Assembly (NCBI RefSeq): GCF_024139115.2
Contig: NC_085140.1
Span: 337,529,099-337,593,098 of the forward strand
Direction: 5' to 3'
DNA from: Armigeres subalbatus
Taxonomy: Eukaryota; Arthropoda; Insecta; Diptera; Culicidae
Length of the DNA stretch: 64,000 nt
Shown here one piece after another: positions 22,126-33,990 of this stretch. Within the stretch, counting starts at the first letter, position 1, and every line of letters starts with the position of its first letter. Made by a program: the position numbers and the translations under genes. Below the pieces are notes generated by a model that searched no databases, was not told where the DNA came from, and saw only the letters and a program-made list of their open reading frames with translations.

Positions 22126-22666
22126 GGCTTAGGGCAGCAGGGACTATGTCCAAGGGCTTGACGATCCCTCCCCAGGCCATCTGCGAGTTGTGGCGCCTGC
22201 CTAGGATGTGGTGGGGTTTGACAGTGGGCCCTGTTAAACCTCTATAAAAAGCTGCATGTATCCGCAAGTAGGCTCCGCCAAAGCGACCGTGTGCCGCTCA
22301 AAGCGCACAAGCCCAAGTCCTGGTGTTAGGTGGGACGCTAAACAGCCCTGACACGACGGCCCTCCGGAGAGACAGGAGGTTTGCGCAGGCCCAATAAGCC
22401 GCATGGAAAACCAATAATTACGAACAATATAAGAGATAATGCGACTCGATATAATCGGCAAAGACCTAGGCTGGTTCTCGACAACGATTCGACAGACACA
22501 AGAAGGCGAGGTGCGCAGCGGGCAAGGTGGATCGATCAGGTGGAAGATGACTTGCGGACCCTCCGTAGACTGCGTGGTTGGCGACGTGTAGCCATGGACC
22601 GAGTCGAATGGAGAAGACTCTTATATACCGCACAGGCCACTTCGGCCTTAGTCTGAATAAATAATA
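22126..22666 (+). mobile_element. Internally deleted R1-like derivative
   Basis: It begins gggcagcagggactatgtcc, the same leader as the 5' end of the element at 7654-10388 (read on its own strand). A 5'-UTR-like part follows (22178-22400), then directly the last codons of a non-LTR ORF2: RRRGAQRARWIDQVEDDL and GWRRVAMDRVEWRRLL, with a stop near 22656 and a gaataaataataataat tail. No gag or RT lies between. It is a 540-bp chimera of the two element ends. Confidence 0.65.
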
Positions 22667-22680
22667 ATAATAGTTTTTCT

Positions 22681-23673
22681 GTAAATCGATTTCGGTTCTA
22701 GGTTTTATTCAAACCAAACCACAATATTGTATTTCGCTGTGAAACGTTTCATGTTTTCATATGCATACATAAACACTGCTGATCCCAGGAAAAAATAATC
22801 CGTGAACAAAATTTGCTGTTTGGTGAGTCTAGGGCCGTTCGACAGTTTTCGAACCCCTTAATGTACGAAAAAGGTTGATTTTGGTACATAAGGTTATGTG
22901 GGGGCGCGGGGCCATGACATTTCCAGTACGCTGAAAGCATCACATAAAGCGGAGAGATTCAGCTGTCATGTAAATTGATCTTCTCAGTGATTTGTGAAAA
23001 TTTAAAAAAATAATCGCTTTAGTTGATGGGTGTCCAAAATTTAACGTGGACAGGTTTTATGTTCCGAGAGCTGCAAGGCCATTTTAAGTTCTTAATAAAC
23101 TACAACGCTTGGTTCTCAGATACATATTTCATTATTCAACGACATCCGAAATGAAAGTAAATTTAATAAGCGTAGTATAAAACAAATAAGAAAATTTAAA
23201 CTTTTGTGCAACTTCCTTTGTTGACAGAGAAATTAACAAATCAATAGATATCGTGGGCAGCTATGGGAAAACTCACTCACTCACACGAACCACACCGATT
23301 TAAAATCCCTATCCATCAACGAACACACGATTGCAAAATGAATGCTACTCAACACAACAGCGAACCAACACACGATTCATACCTACTGAGTGCCCCCCAG
23401 CAGGAATAAGTGAAACCACAGATAGTGCGAAAAGAAATCAAGAGAAGAGAATGAACCGATGTGTAGTGAGTGCAGCAGAAAACACTGAGTTGGACTCAAA
23501 AGATTGATTCAATTTAGACTCAATGATTCGTTTTGCGGCCTGATTCTTTCTGCCGAATCCTCAATCACCACTCAATTGCGATTCCATTCGTTTAGGAACC
23601 GAATGTAAACAAATACTCGGCTATGCATCATTTGTTATCTGCGGGAAAGATTCGGTAGTGAATTTTTTCTGTT
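22681..23673. other. No gene recognised
   Basis: No domain-bearing frame. A CA/GA-rich non-repetitive stretch lies at about 23255-23500. Confidence 0.35.
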
Positions 23674-23959
23674 CGGGACCGATTTGCGATTTGGGCCTTA
23701 TTTTGTAAACAAACATTGTTTTGTTTATTCCGTAGAATGCAAGCGTTTTTCTCCAAAACTAATTCCCTTACGTGGTATTTTTTTTAGGTCTTTATTTGAG
23801 TGATTTTAAAGACCTAAAAAAAAACCCTACGTGGTAGAGGAGAGCCTATTCTATCGGATACATGCCGTGGTTTTCTCAGGAAATGCTTCCGGTAGGCGGA
23901 ATTCGTCTTCCAATGTTTGTTTACAAAATAAGTAACGCCCATATCGCAAATCAGTCCCG
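23674..23959. mobile_element. Foldback/MITE hairpin
   Basis: Outer arms 23674-23715 and 23914-23959 (gtaaacaaaca paired with tgtttgtttac, gcgat with atcgc) and inner arms 23768-23795 and 23808-23834 (ttacgtggtattttttttag) are inverted repeats. No coding capacity. Confidence 0.55.
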
Positions 23960-24419
23960 TGTTTGTTTTTTGCCATGATTCGTTACTATCTGAAGCCAAA
24001 CGGCAGACAATCGAAAATGAAAATTTTGGAAGGGCTAAATGAAACGATTTTTCCCATACCTGATCGTGGGTAACGGGGAAAATCAGTGTCTGCTTAGACG
24101 TAAAGTTCAGTGCAGTTCTTGGCACAATATTCATAGCATAGGCCGGGTATAGCCGGGTAGGCCGATATCTGAACGACGCAACATTTTGTAATAAAATCAA
24201 GATATTAACAACGAATGACCATAATTAGATATACTCGACTATGGTCGACAAGTCTACAGACAAAACTCGTGTCGTCTTCAAGAAAATATCAAACATCAAG
24301 CATCTTCTTCAGGAAGCCACAAATTGCAACAAAATGCTAATTAGCTACACCTCCTGGCGAATAGACGCTTGAGACATATCTACCAGCTAAGCACGTAACC
24401 CTTAGCTTGGCGGTCGACC

Positions 24420-26180
24420 TGTGAAAGCTTGAGATAGGAACTTGTGGAGACCTGAGCTATATTGGACGCTCCTTCCCTGATGCCGTCCCACCATTTTGCA
24501 GCCCGGGTGTGGGACTTACAACCACCTTAGGATGTTTCGTTAGCCTCCGGAGGAGGGACTTACAACCAGGTTTATAGGCCCACGATTTATAGAGTGCTAG
24601 AGTATCCTTTTAGACATGACATCTACAGCCGACGTGCTCTACAGTATGAAGACTCCACATGCAGTACACGCAGTCTCGGCGAATTCAGAGGGAAGTAGTC
24701 CAGCAGCTATACGCAGGTACTGATTGAACACCGATGACGCTCATGAGCCTCCGACGTGCGGAAAGGTTAACTAGAGTCCGCATAATAATTTGATTGTTGG
24801 CTCTGTGTAGCTTGTAGAACTTTTGGAAAGGTTGACTTTTGACATACAACTGGCTTTGACTGCACAAAAATTAGAAAGGAATGATAATCCCCAGTAATGA
24901 AGATCCCGAGGACTTTGGTTATTTTTAGATTGATGATCATCCAATGCAAAGCAAGTGCCAGACAGACGACGAAGTCCATTATGAACGTGTCCACGAGCGC
25001 TGGCAGACAAAACCCACGGATGACGCTCAACAAAAGACTGCACTAACCACTGCTTGTGTCCGGATTCGCGTTGGAGCAGAAGTGTTCCCGACAGGACCGG
25101 ATTCAGCCAGAAGGGGGCCCCAAGGCCGACAGCTTATGGGGCCCCAAAATGTTAAAAAAATGAAGGGTTTTGGTACCCCCTTAAATCCGGCCCTGTTCCC
25201 GACCACCGCGATCAGAATGTTTCCTGCGAGAGTGGTAGGGAGCTAGCGCAAGACTCCGTTCATGGCGATGAAAATAGACCTTCCGCCAGAACAGACCCTT
25301 GTTGAAGTCCAGTCTCCTCTTGGTATGTGTAGGATGCCAAATTGTTTATTAGTACCCGGAATGTAAGGTCGGAGGTGAAGTTCCGGATAAGGTGAGAACA
25401 TTACCTGAAAATCCCCAATTCACTAATTGGCTAAGTACTAGGGGAGGCCCAATTTTGGGTCAACGCCCTCAAAACACCCTCTAATGCTACGGAAGCATGT
25501 CCTCTAGGCCAGCAAAGCATGAATTGATCCCATGCGGCCAGAACGGAACCCAAATCTACCGTTCTCCTCCTGTTTCTCAATTAGGTGGTGGTTGGCCAAT
25601 CTCTCGACGACTTTGAAATGGCATACGGTCAAGAAAATCGTCCTAAAGCGTGAGGAATCCCAATGGAATTTCGTTTTTCTGGATCGGCATGACCAGAATT
25701 CTCCTTCAGTCCCCCGGAAAGGTTTTTCCGTTGTGCATCTGTTTATTCAGACGCTTCAACGTGTATTCTCCAAGAGCGTCTTCAGCAACTTCGGAACGAT
25801 TGGATTTAGTGTACCCATCCAGATCGCAGTGGATGGGGAAAGACCTCTTTTCACTGGGGCATTGAATTTCCCACACAATTCTTTAGTGATTATTTGGCAC
25901 TGTTGATGGGTTTTCCTATAGATTTGCAGAGACCTACATTATGGAAAAAAATCAGGAAGGAGCCTCCTAAGGGGCTTTCTCCTAGCTTACGAGCCCTTCG
26001 GATTTCCTCCGACCACCGTCAAACAGCAGCTAGTTTGTGATATTAACATGCTGGCCGTCAAAGATTGATTTGGTGAACTCGAAGAAAGAGGCAGGTTCTT
26101 GTTTTTTTTTTCGGGATGTGAAATCACTGAATCTACACTCCGCCGCCATCGCTGCTTCGAAGATCAAGTCGACGAAGAAA
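24420..26180 (-). pseudogene. Decayed LOA/I-type non-LTR reverse transcriptase
   Basis: No long frame survives, but the minus strand read through frameshifts keeps RT landmarks in order. About 25540-25640: KVVERLANHHLIE then NGRFGFRSGR, the fingers region. About 25330-25400: IRNFTSDLTFRVLI. About 25200-25330: QQGS-like and FIAMNGVL, then a degraded catalytic region followed by ILIAVVGN. About 24870-25080: VLSASAR and KVLGIFI of the thumb side, then KVLQATQSQQ at about 24800. The order and spacing fit a LOA/I/Jockey-group ORF2. Upstream sequence to about 26180 reads as poorly preserved ORF2 linker. A 103-bp MITE interrupts the palm region. The gene is clearly dead and older than that MITE. Confidence 0.75.
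25085..25203. mobile_element. 103-bp hAT-like MITE with 8-bp TSD
   Basis: The insert 25093-25195 starts aggaccggattcag (with a preceding c shared with the duplication) and ends cttaaatccggccctg, imperfect inverted repeats of the cagggccgga type. A perfect 8-bp repeat, ttcccgac, flanks it (25085-25092 and 25196-25203). TIR type and 8-bp duplication are those of the hAT superfamily. Confidence 0.8.
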
Positions 26181-26924
26181 TACCCGCGCAGGTTAGTTTA
26201 GTTTTAGACATGACCATGATCTAATGAATCCTATTCCGTAAAACCAAAATCATAGATGTTCTACTCGAAAATAATAGTAGCAGCAATCACTGGAAGGTCT
26301 CTTTCTTCACTACTGAAATTCGTTCAGAAGTCTACTTTGGTTGTTCACTTTATTGCTTTCGGGCGATATCAGTGGGAGGAAGGAGGTATTAAATTGGTAA
26401 AAAAAGGGATTTTGTAAGAGGTCAATTGTATCCACTAGCAAAAAGTATTCGTCAAATCGAAATTCAGTCTGCGACCTTTCGAGTGTCCCCTGAGAAGAAA
26501 GTCGAGAAATGTTCCTGTAAAATGCATAAGAGTTTGAAGTATCGGAAAAACGAATTCTAACGCTGTCCTATTTCAGACTCTTCTGGTGAAGATTTTGGCT
26601 GTTTTCGAACTTATTTTGTAGCCACCTGATAAGCAGCTTGATTACAAAACTATTTGGATTTCGCATGAAGTTCTAATGAGATTGAATTCTAATGAGGAAT
26701 TGAATGAATATAGTTTCTCTCCAACTCCGTTCAATATTGACCTGCCATACTGGATATGCCAAACGGAATTTCCAATTCTGTGGTCATCATATGAGCAATT
26801 CATTTGTTAGAAAATACATGATCCTTCTTGAACTGTTCATGATATTCTGAACAGCTTCAGGTGTTGGATGAATAATTTCTTACACCGCTCAACTTTGGCT
26901 TCTAGCCGGAGGTTAGTGGTGTTT

Positions 26925-27001
26925 CGTGTAAAATTATTATTAATATCTTTATTGATGGGGTTTTCGGCCCTGGGCCGGTTTACCTCACGCGTGTAAAATT
27001 A
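26925..27001 (-). mobile_element. 53-bp micro-retroposon, copy 3
   Basis: A perfect 12-bp duplication, cgtgtaaaatta, at 26925-26936 and 26990-27001 encloses 53 bases. On the minus strand the insert starts cgtgaggtaaaccggcc, continues cagggccgaaaacc and ends aataaagatattaataa. It shares its 5' start, body and tail with the copies at 18146 and 19223. Confidence 0.8.
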
Positions 27002-29204
27002 ATTTCATTGTTCTATCTTTACTTTTTATTCGAAAAAAAGGTTTTCTAAAATTTACGGTTCCATGGCTTGAAAATTCTCCCATATTATCGTTAAATTTGT
27101 ATACAGGACCAAACTCATCCGAATAAACTGTAGCGTTTTTGACAAGCAGCTTTTGGCATCTGGCCCAGCGCGTGCAGTGGCTGTTGATGGCTATCCTCGA
27201 CCGACCACTATTTTATCGTCACGATGCGTGGTCATTTTCAGCCGTGGCCCACACACTTGCTTCTGGCGGGAGATCGTCAGTTTTATTGCCACAGATGGTT
27301 TTGAGTGAAATTCCGCCGCATTTTTATGACCTTGCAAACCTCAGACCATTTTTGTTCTTTTCTGTTTTTATCGGTCTGGTACTCGGCCCGGGTACATGAA
27401 TACGCCCGAACGGTGAAAGCGGTTGTGACAGTATGAACTATTAGCGAAGGGTTTTTTAAGGAGCGCTCAGGAATTGCAATATTTGATTATGTAGTTTCCA
27501 ACCCAACGTAGTGCGAATTCTTTTGCGATAGTAATATAATTTTGTTTAAGAACTCTGAAGTGAAATTATTTCAACGCTGTAAAGAAATTCTTTCACGTTC
27601 GGTGATTCACCATAATCTACCCAGTTACAACGCCGCGAACAATTGAAAGCGTTAATTTCTAGCACAAGCCAAAACTTATAGAATCCCGTTAGATCGAACG
27701 TACAAAATCAAACCTAACGGGTACCATCGGTCTCCTTTTCCTTCTTCAAACTCTGACGCATAAATATTAGTTGTTCGCGGCTGCACGTACCCACTATAGT
27801 GTTGCTATCTTTGATCAGGTGTAAATGCGTCATGCATGACCCCAATCTCTTCCAAGGGAAAACCCTTCCTTGTATCATTCGGTTAAAAAAGCTAACCCAA
27901 TTATTACTGACTTATCATACCGATCGGAGGCGCACCACGCTGTGCCGCACGCGTAACGCCTATTATAATTATTCGACACCAATCAAAGCCTATTTATTTA
28001 TTAGGCGCGATATTGTTGTGCCGGTGAATAACTGTACTGTGTTCTTTTTTTCTTGTTTCGAAATCGGAATCATTCTTTAGTCTTTTTTTCGGTGGAAAAC
28101 TCTAACCAATAACTAATTGTTATCAATGCGTCAAATCTTCGCCGCTGGCCAACATCTCTCGATTTAAAAGCCAATCCAGCGCGCCCATTTCATTCATAAT
28201 CATCGAAGTGGGTTCGTCGCTCAGCTGCACAGGAATCTCTTCGGCCGTGCCTTATTGTTGCCTCGGCTTTAAGAGTATGCGCTACCGCGGTTGGTATTTT
28301 GGTTGATTCCGGTATTTATGATTTGGAATTGAGCTCTACGTTATTACGCGAGATTTGATAAATGCAATATTAATTCAATTTAAGCAATTAGGCTGAACAA
28401 ATTATATAGAATTCTATTTGAAACAAATGGATTTACCACATCTAAAAGTTTTATGTTGAGTGTTTATCACGTTGTTCAAGTTCCTTCTCCAAACTAATTA
28501 TTTTTTATTCACTTTCTCGTACTAATGCTCAAAACTATTATGATTGGTTAAGCATATCGGTTTTCATCGCGTACCTGTTTTATGCAAAACAATTATAAAC
28601 ATTTTGTTGGGAATTCGCTGCACTTTGAAAAATTCTAACTAATATAGATGATTTTTTTTGTTATTCGGTGACTACAATTTATTTGTTATATGTCATCGGA
28701 TTCAAATCAGACTTGCATATTTGGGTTACATTTTGCTTGATTTATGCACTTAAGCGCAATAAACTTCCGTGAAAAATTACTCTGACTGTAAAAATCCAGT
28801 CAAAGTGATTTTTCACGCAAGACGCTCAAGTAGGCAGGCTGTGCAAGTTTTTTTTTATATTGCCCAATAATTGAATGGAGTTACATATTTTTGCACATTA
28901 AATAAACGGATAACAGTTACACTATTTTGGCATTCATATTAAATCCACAATTTTCATTAGTAGTTATAGCGATTCGATTTACCAAATGTTTTTGGAGTAA
29001 TATTAGGAGCACTCGTTCCAGCTCACGATTTTCATTTCATTACTTTGAAAAAACATTACGCCTCGTGCTTACAAGATACTAAAGTACTGAGTTAGAATGA
29101 GACGAAAGATAGGAAAAATAAAGCTGTCTGTATTGATTGCTTCTGTGAGTCACACTAAAATTATTGAATAATTTAACATTTTTCAATATATGGAGAAGGG
29201 TCAA
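27002..29204. other. No gene recognised
   Basis: Largely non-repetitive. One hairpin (28768-28817) is noted separately. A promoter-like tttaaaag at about 28163 followed by tcag at about 28223 is too loosely spaced to call. Confidence 0.35.
28768..28817. repeat. 21-bp-arm hairpin
   Basis: cgtgaaaaattactctgactg pairs with cagtcaaagtgatttttcacg with two mismatches and an 8-nt loop. Partly paired flanks (cttaagcgc / gcgtc-ttga-like) extend it. Confidence 0.55.
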
Positions 29205-29420
29205 GCTGGACAAGCCATCATGTCAAAATCTGGTTGTCCGAAGAGTATTTATCCGAACAGATGCTGATGACGGATAAGTAATTATGCCAACATATTGTTT
29301 GGTCAAAAAGGTCATTCATCTGATTAAGTCGTTTGGCCTAGAAGCACAAGTCGTTATTTAGTCTATAATTTGGGAAAAAGGATTACAGCGCCAAGAAAAC
29401 AGTTTGGTCAAAAAAAGTTA
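29205..29420. repeat. Degenerate tttggtca / ggccta minisatellite
   Basis: Loosely repeated 16-18 bp units (tttggtcaaaaaggtcatt, gtcgtttggcctag), related in style to the arrays at 36836 and 63541. Confidence 0.45.
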
Positions 29421-30214
29421 ATTTGCTGACGAAAAACAATTTAAGTTCAGGGAGATATGTCGATATTCGAATGGATGCAGTACAGAAAAATAGAATTGAG
29501 CATATCGCGAAACAGATGAAACAAGAACTCAGGTAAACTGTATGTCATGCTTCAAGAGCTCGTGTTTATTTTGTCTTATGAATATTTTTTTGTGTTTATT
29601 TTGTATCTTGAATATTATTAAAGCAGTATCAACCGTCAAACACGTTGACAAAGATAAACTACAAAAGACGGAAACTCCAATAGCAAAATTGTAAGCTCTC
29701 AAGACCAAAAACAAAACAAAAATTCTCGAGAAGGCAATATAAAAGCAAAAGAATGTAATTCTGACTGACATATAATTATCCCTTTAAAAGCACACACAAT
29801 ATGTATAGTTCTTATTCTCAATGAAATAACACTTGGCGACTGTGGAAAACTGTTTTACTTTTTATATTCAGTCACTGTCTCCCAGAGTGGTACGATCTAC
29901 AGATTACCACTCTGGGGGAACGAACAGCAATTGATGAACCACAGCATCGAAAACAACACCGATTTGATCTAGAAAAGTGAAAATACTAGATAGAGATAAG
30001 AATACACATACACTACAATTTCTCGAAATGTGTCACATTACAAAACAACACAAACAGTATTAACAGAAGAACAGACACAGAAGGTTTATATGCAATTTAG
30101 GCAGGCATTTTACATGAAGTTGGGAAGATAAACAAAACACGAAATAGCAACACCACACAAACACAATAACAAACATTCCCTATTGCCCAACTACCTACAA
30201 TAGTATTAGTTTAA

Positions 30215-30670
30215 ATCGCAGGCAGCCACCGGCTGCTGTGCTCAAAAGCGTAGGTGAAGAATTATACTGGAAAGCATATCGAAAAGAAGAGAAGTTTTAG
30301 GGGTTTATAGCAAAAAAGCCACCCACGATACAGTGCTGCCCAAAATAACTGCAACCTATGCAGTGAGTAGAATAGTTAATATTTGTAACATTATTTAAAA
30401 TTTTCAACTGTTTGTAGCCGAAGCGGGCGCCATTTTTCTATTGAATGGACTACATTAGTGTGTAACACTACCATTCTAACAACGAAACAAGCTTCAGTGA
30501 GTAAAACTAGGGATGGGCTAAAAACAAACTGTTAAATTAAAACTAATTGCAAACATTTTTAGAATCCTTGAAAAAGGTAAAATAAATTACCGAAACCGTC
30601 GGATGCAGAAGTAAACCTGTTTTTGCTGCTTTACAAGACTGCAACGGCCGAAAACGACTTGATTTTCAAT
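30215..30670 (+). repeat. Repeat shared with 38150-38460
   Basis: Begins caggcagccaccggctgc and runs to gctttacaagactgcaa; nearly the same sequence, with a few indels, occurs in the same orientation at 38150-38460. No known family recognised. Confidence 0.6.
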
Positions 30671-30699
30671 TCTTATTCTCAATGTATGCAGTAATTCAG

Positions 30700-31900
30700 T
30701 CCAAGGGAAAGCAAGGTGTAATTCCTTTTTAAAAGGATGCATTTGCCCGGCAGATGACAAAAGATTCCTTTATTCAATTCAGGCATTTGCACTTTTTATG
30801 GTAAGAAAAGATATGATCACTTCTTTCAAGAGATGCATTAGCCCACTAGAATGCAAGAGAGAATATGGTTCTTTCTTTCAATTGAGGAATTTGCTCTGTT
30901 TAAGGTCACTCCTGACGGAATCCAAGTTTAAAAGTGCTCGCGTTTTCGGGGGCGCACCACTCGATACGGAAGCAACGCACAACTGTCATTTTTATTATTT
31001 CACGCATGCTGCGACGCAGCAAAGCTAAATCAACAAAAATGACAGTTGTGCGCCGCCTCTGAATCGAGTGGTGTGCTCCCGAAAACGCGAGCACTTTGGA
31101 ACTTGGATTCCGTCAGGAGTGGCCTTAAGGCAAGGTAATATAATATGATCCTTTCTTTCGAAGAATGCATATTCCCGGCAGAAGGCAAAAGATGATATAG
31201 TTCCTTCTTTATATTCAGGCATTTGCTCGGTTTATGGCAAGGGAGTATATGATCCCTTCTTTCAAAGAATGCAATTGTCCGGGAGAAGGCAGAAGTTGAC
31301 ATGGTCCCTTCTTTTAATTCAAGAATTTGCTCAGTTAGAGCGAAGGGAAGATGATATGCATTTTCCCGGCAGAAGGCAAAAGATTATATGATTATTTTAT
31401 TCAATTCAGGCAGTTGCTTGGTTTAAGGCAAAGGAATCTGTGATCGCTTCTTATAAAGGATGCATTTGCCAACAGAAGGCAAAAGATAATGTGATTCTTT
31501 TTATTTCAATTGGTCGGGTTAATGTAAATGAAGATATGATTCCTTCTTTGGAAGAATGCATCCTTCCCGCAGAAGGGAAGGAGAAGATATGGTTCCTTCT
31601 TTCAAAGAATGCATTTGCCCGGCGGATGGCAAGAGACGACATGGTTACTTCTTTCAATTAAGCCATTTGCTCGGTTTAAGGCAAGGGAAGTAGTGATTCC
31701 TTCTTTCAAAGGATGCTTTTGCCCAGCAGAAGCCAAGAGAGGATATGACTCCTATTTTCAATTTAAGCATTTGCTCGGTTAAAAAAAACAAAAATAAATG
31801 TAACTTAGGTTCAAAGCAAGGAGAGATGTGATCCTCTATTTCAAAGAATGCATTTGCTCGGCTTAAAGTATGCAAAAATATAACCCTTTTTGAAAATAGA
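30700..31900 (+). repeat. Minisatellite of about 50/100-bp units
   Basis: Alternating half-units of the type gcatttgcccggcagaaggc and catttgctcggtttaaggca, separated by ttccttctttcaa-type spacers, repeat about ten times. It is interrupted by the TTAA MITE. The same minisatellite is found at 54690-55660 and 56801-57100. Confidence 0.7.
30900..31128. mobile_element. TTAA-flanked palindromic MITE, copy 1
   Basis: Element 30904-31124 between TTAA at 30900-30903 and 31125-31128. The ends are ggtcactcctgacgg and its near complement; arms of roughly 100 bp pair almost throughout (agtgctcgcgttttcggg, acaactgtcattttt). Exact TTAA duplication and adjacent TIRs are the signature of piggyBac-type transposition. 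Confidence 0.85.
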
Positions 31901-32513
31901 TCCTTTTTAAAAGAATTTTTAAAAAGCATGCATTTTTCTTTTCTTTGATTCTAAATTTTAAAGTATGCATCAGTCTTGTTTAAGAAGAGAACGTATGGCC
32001 TGACAGTAGGCCTGGAGATCCTTAATGTTGTATACCAATACACTCATCTTGACAAATAGAAGTGATGTCTGCACGTATGGGCGTTTTAGAAGTGTGCGAG
32101 AATAATTTCTGTTTTCAAAATACTTTCCATAACGCATGAAAGAATAAGAATCCGTTTCCTAATAAAAGGAAGAAATGGGCAAGTTTTTACCAAAACTGTC
32201 AAAACGGTCGCAAACGTACCCATTCTGCGTGGCTCTATACTCTTACATGACAAACAAAATTATCCACCAATGTACAGTGAGCCACGTCGTGAATTTAGGA
32301 GGAAACAAATATTTTTACCATGATGATAATATTTTAGGATGAAAGTGTCTTCAGCAAAGGCAAAGCTTATTATTTAAGCTTTATTTTGAGATAAATTTTT
32401 TAACTTCTATATTTCTAATTTTAGCATTATACGAACTTCTGGAAAGTTGTTCCCTATTTAATTTTGAGGCACTTTGCTGAAAAAACCATTGTTGTACGTC
32501 ATTTGTATCATTT

Positions 32514-33553
32514 GTTATGATAAGCACAGTACGAGGCCTTTTCGTGTAGAGTGCTGCACAATGGGGTCCTGTCCGATCCTATCCGGGTCGTAGCTGGTGT
32601 GAGGCAAGGATGTATTCTATCACCGTTACTGTTCCTCATCGTAATCGACGAAATTCTGGTAGATGCGATTGACCGTGAACCAAACCGCGGGCTGTTATGG
32701 CAGCCTATAACCATGAAGCACCTAAACGACTTCGAATTGGCTGATGACGTTGCACTCCTCGCGCAACGGCGCTCTGATATGCAGAGTAAGCTCAACGACC
32801 TTGCCGAGCGCTCCTCCTCGGCAGGTTTAGTCATCAACGTCAATAAAACCAAATCGTTGGATGTAAACACGGTGACTCCTTCCAGTTTCACAGTAGTCGG
32901 GCAACCAGTGGAGAATGTTGAAAGCTTCCAATATCTTGGTAGCCAAATGACGTCAGACGGCGGTACCAAGATCGACATAGGCGCACGGATCAAGAAAGCA
33001 AGGGCTGCCTTTGCGAGTTTAAGAAATATCTGGAAAAACAGGCAGATAAGTGAACGCAACAAAATAAGAATTTTCAACTCTAACGTGAAATCTGTGCTGT
33101 TATACGCCAGCGAAACATGGTGTGTATCAGTGGAGAACACTCAACGGCTGCAGGTGTTCATTAACAGATGCCTGCGGTATATAATTCGGGCCTGGTGGCC
33201 TCACAACTGGATCTCAAACAACGAGCTCCATCGTCGTTGTCGCCAGAGGCCGATAGCAACAGAAATTCGGGATCGAAAGTGGGGCTGGGTCGGCCACACT
33301 CTACGTAGGGGCGGAAACGAAATCTGTAAACAAGCATTAGACTGGAACCCAGCGGGACATCGCATCAGATGCAGACCCAGAGGCTCATGGCGGCGAAGCC
33401 TCTATAAAGAAATTAAAGAAGTCGACCGAAATCTAACCTGGCAACAGGTTAAAGCGATAGCCGGGCAACGCTCAGGATGGAGATCTTTCAAGTCGGCCCT
33501 TTGCACCACCGGAGGTGTACAGGATCCATAAGTAAGTAAGTAAGTTATGATAA
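32514..33553 (+). mobile_element. 5'-truncated RTE-like retrotransposon
   Basis: A 10-bp perfect duplication, gttatgataa, at 32514-32523 and 33544-33553 brackets the insert. It ends in (TAAG)n, a short tandem 3' tail typical of RTE-like elements. The insertion splits the left arm of the foldback, which lets the empty site be read from the right arm. Confidence 0.85.
32524..33531 (+). pseudogene. RTE-like reverse transcriptase, C-terminal part
   Basis: The frame is open from the insertion junction to the stop just before the tail; the protein is about 335 residues against roughly 1000 for complete RTE-type proteins, so endonuclease and RT fingers are missing. From the GTG at 32551: RT block GVRQGCILSPLLF at residues 16-28, catalytic FELADD near 61-66, then KTKSLDVN, a thumb region (YLGSQMTSDGG), ETWCVSVENTQRLQVF, RKWGWVGHTLRR near 245-256, and a tail with ALDWNPAGHR and WRRSLYKEI. 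The frame is clean, so the insertion is recent, but truncation at the 5' end leaves no start of its own. RTE is the best fit from motifs; a related clade is possible. Confidence 0.8.
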
Positions 33554-33799
33554 TTTTAAATAATTATGTTAGGGTGACCGTAAAAAAATCAATATTTTAA
33601 TTGTAACTTTTTAGTTTTAATTTTTATCGAAATGACGTCTTCTACAAAGTTTTAGAGCATGAAAAAATGCACGTTTTGGTCACATAACAGAGTGAATTCA
33701 TTGGTGGATTGCAGAGATATCATTGTTTTTCTTGAAAAAATCCGATGTTTTCAAATGCCTGTATTTTTGAATGGGGGGAAAAGACTTAGTTTTTATTTC

Positions 33800-33990
33800 T
33801 GCAGCTCGGCAAAAATCCGCACAGCCGTGCGCCAGCAAAATAAAAAACTGATATTTCAGCAAAAATGATGTTTGTTAGCTGATTTTCGGCAAAATATTTG
33901 CTGATTTTCAGCTATTTTGACAGAAATCTCGGCAAAAATCATGTTTGCTGGGGCCCGGCTGTGCGAATCTCGGTAAAAGTTCAACATTTT
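33800..33990. mobile_element. Hairpin MITE in foldback spacer
   Basis: ctcggcaaaaatccgcacag (from about 33806) and ggctgtgcgaatctcggtaa (to about 33977) are inverted repeats. The interior repeats gctgattttc-gcaaaa motifs. Similar sequence, more decayed, is at 13640-13800. Confidence 0.5.

Noticed and set aside
28163..28230. tttaaaag plus tcag as a core promoter
   Set aside because: Spacing of about 60 bases is too long for TATA-initiator and no transcript is recognisable downstream.
30906..31302. Overlapping minus-strand frames of 62-90 codons
   Set aside because: They read the palindromic MITE and the adjacent minisatellite; the same peptide appears on both strands because of the symmetry.
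30700..31900. CRISPR-like array
   Set aside because: Units are too long and degenerate and spacers are not unique; it is a eukaryotic minisatellite.
32508..33140. A 210-codon minus-strand frame
   Set aside because: Shadow of the RTE-like RT, which has clear motifs on the plus strand.
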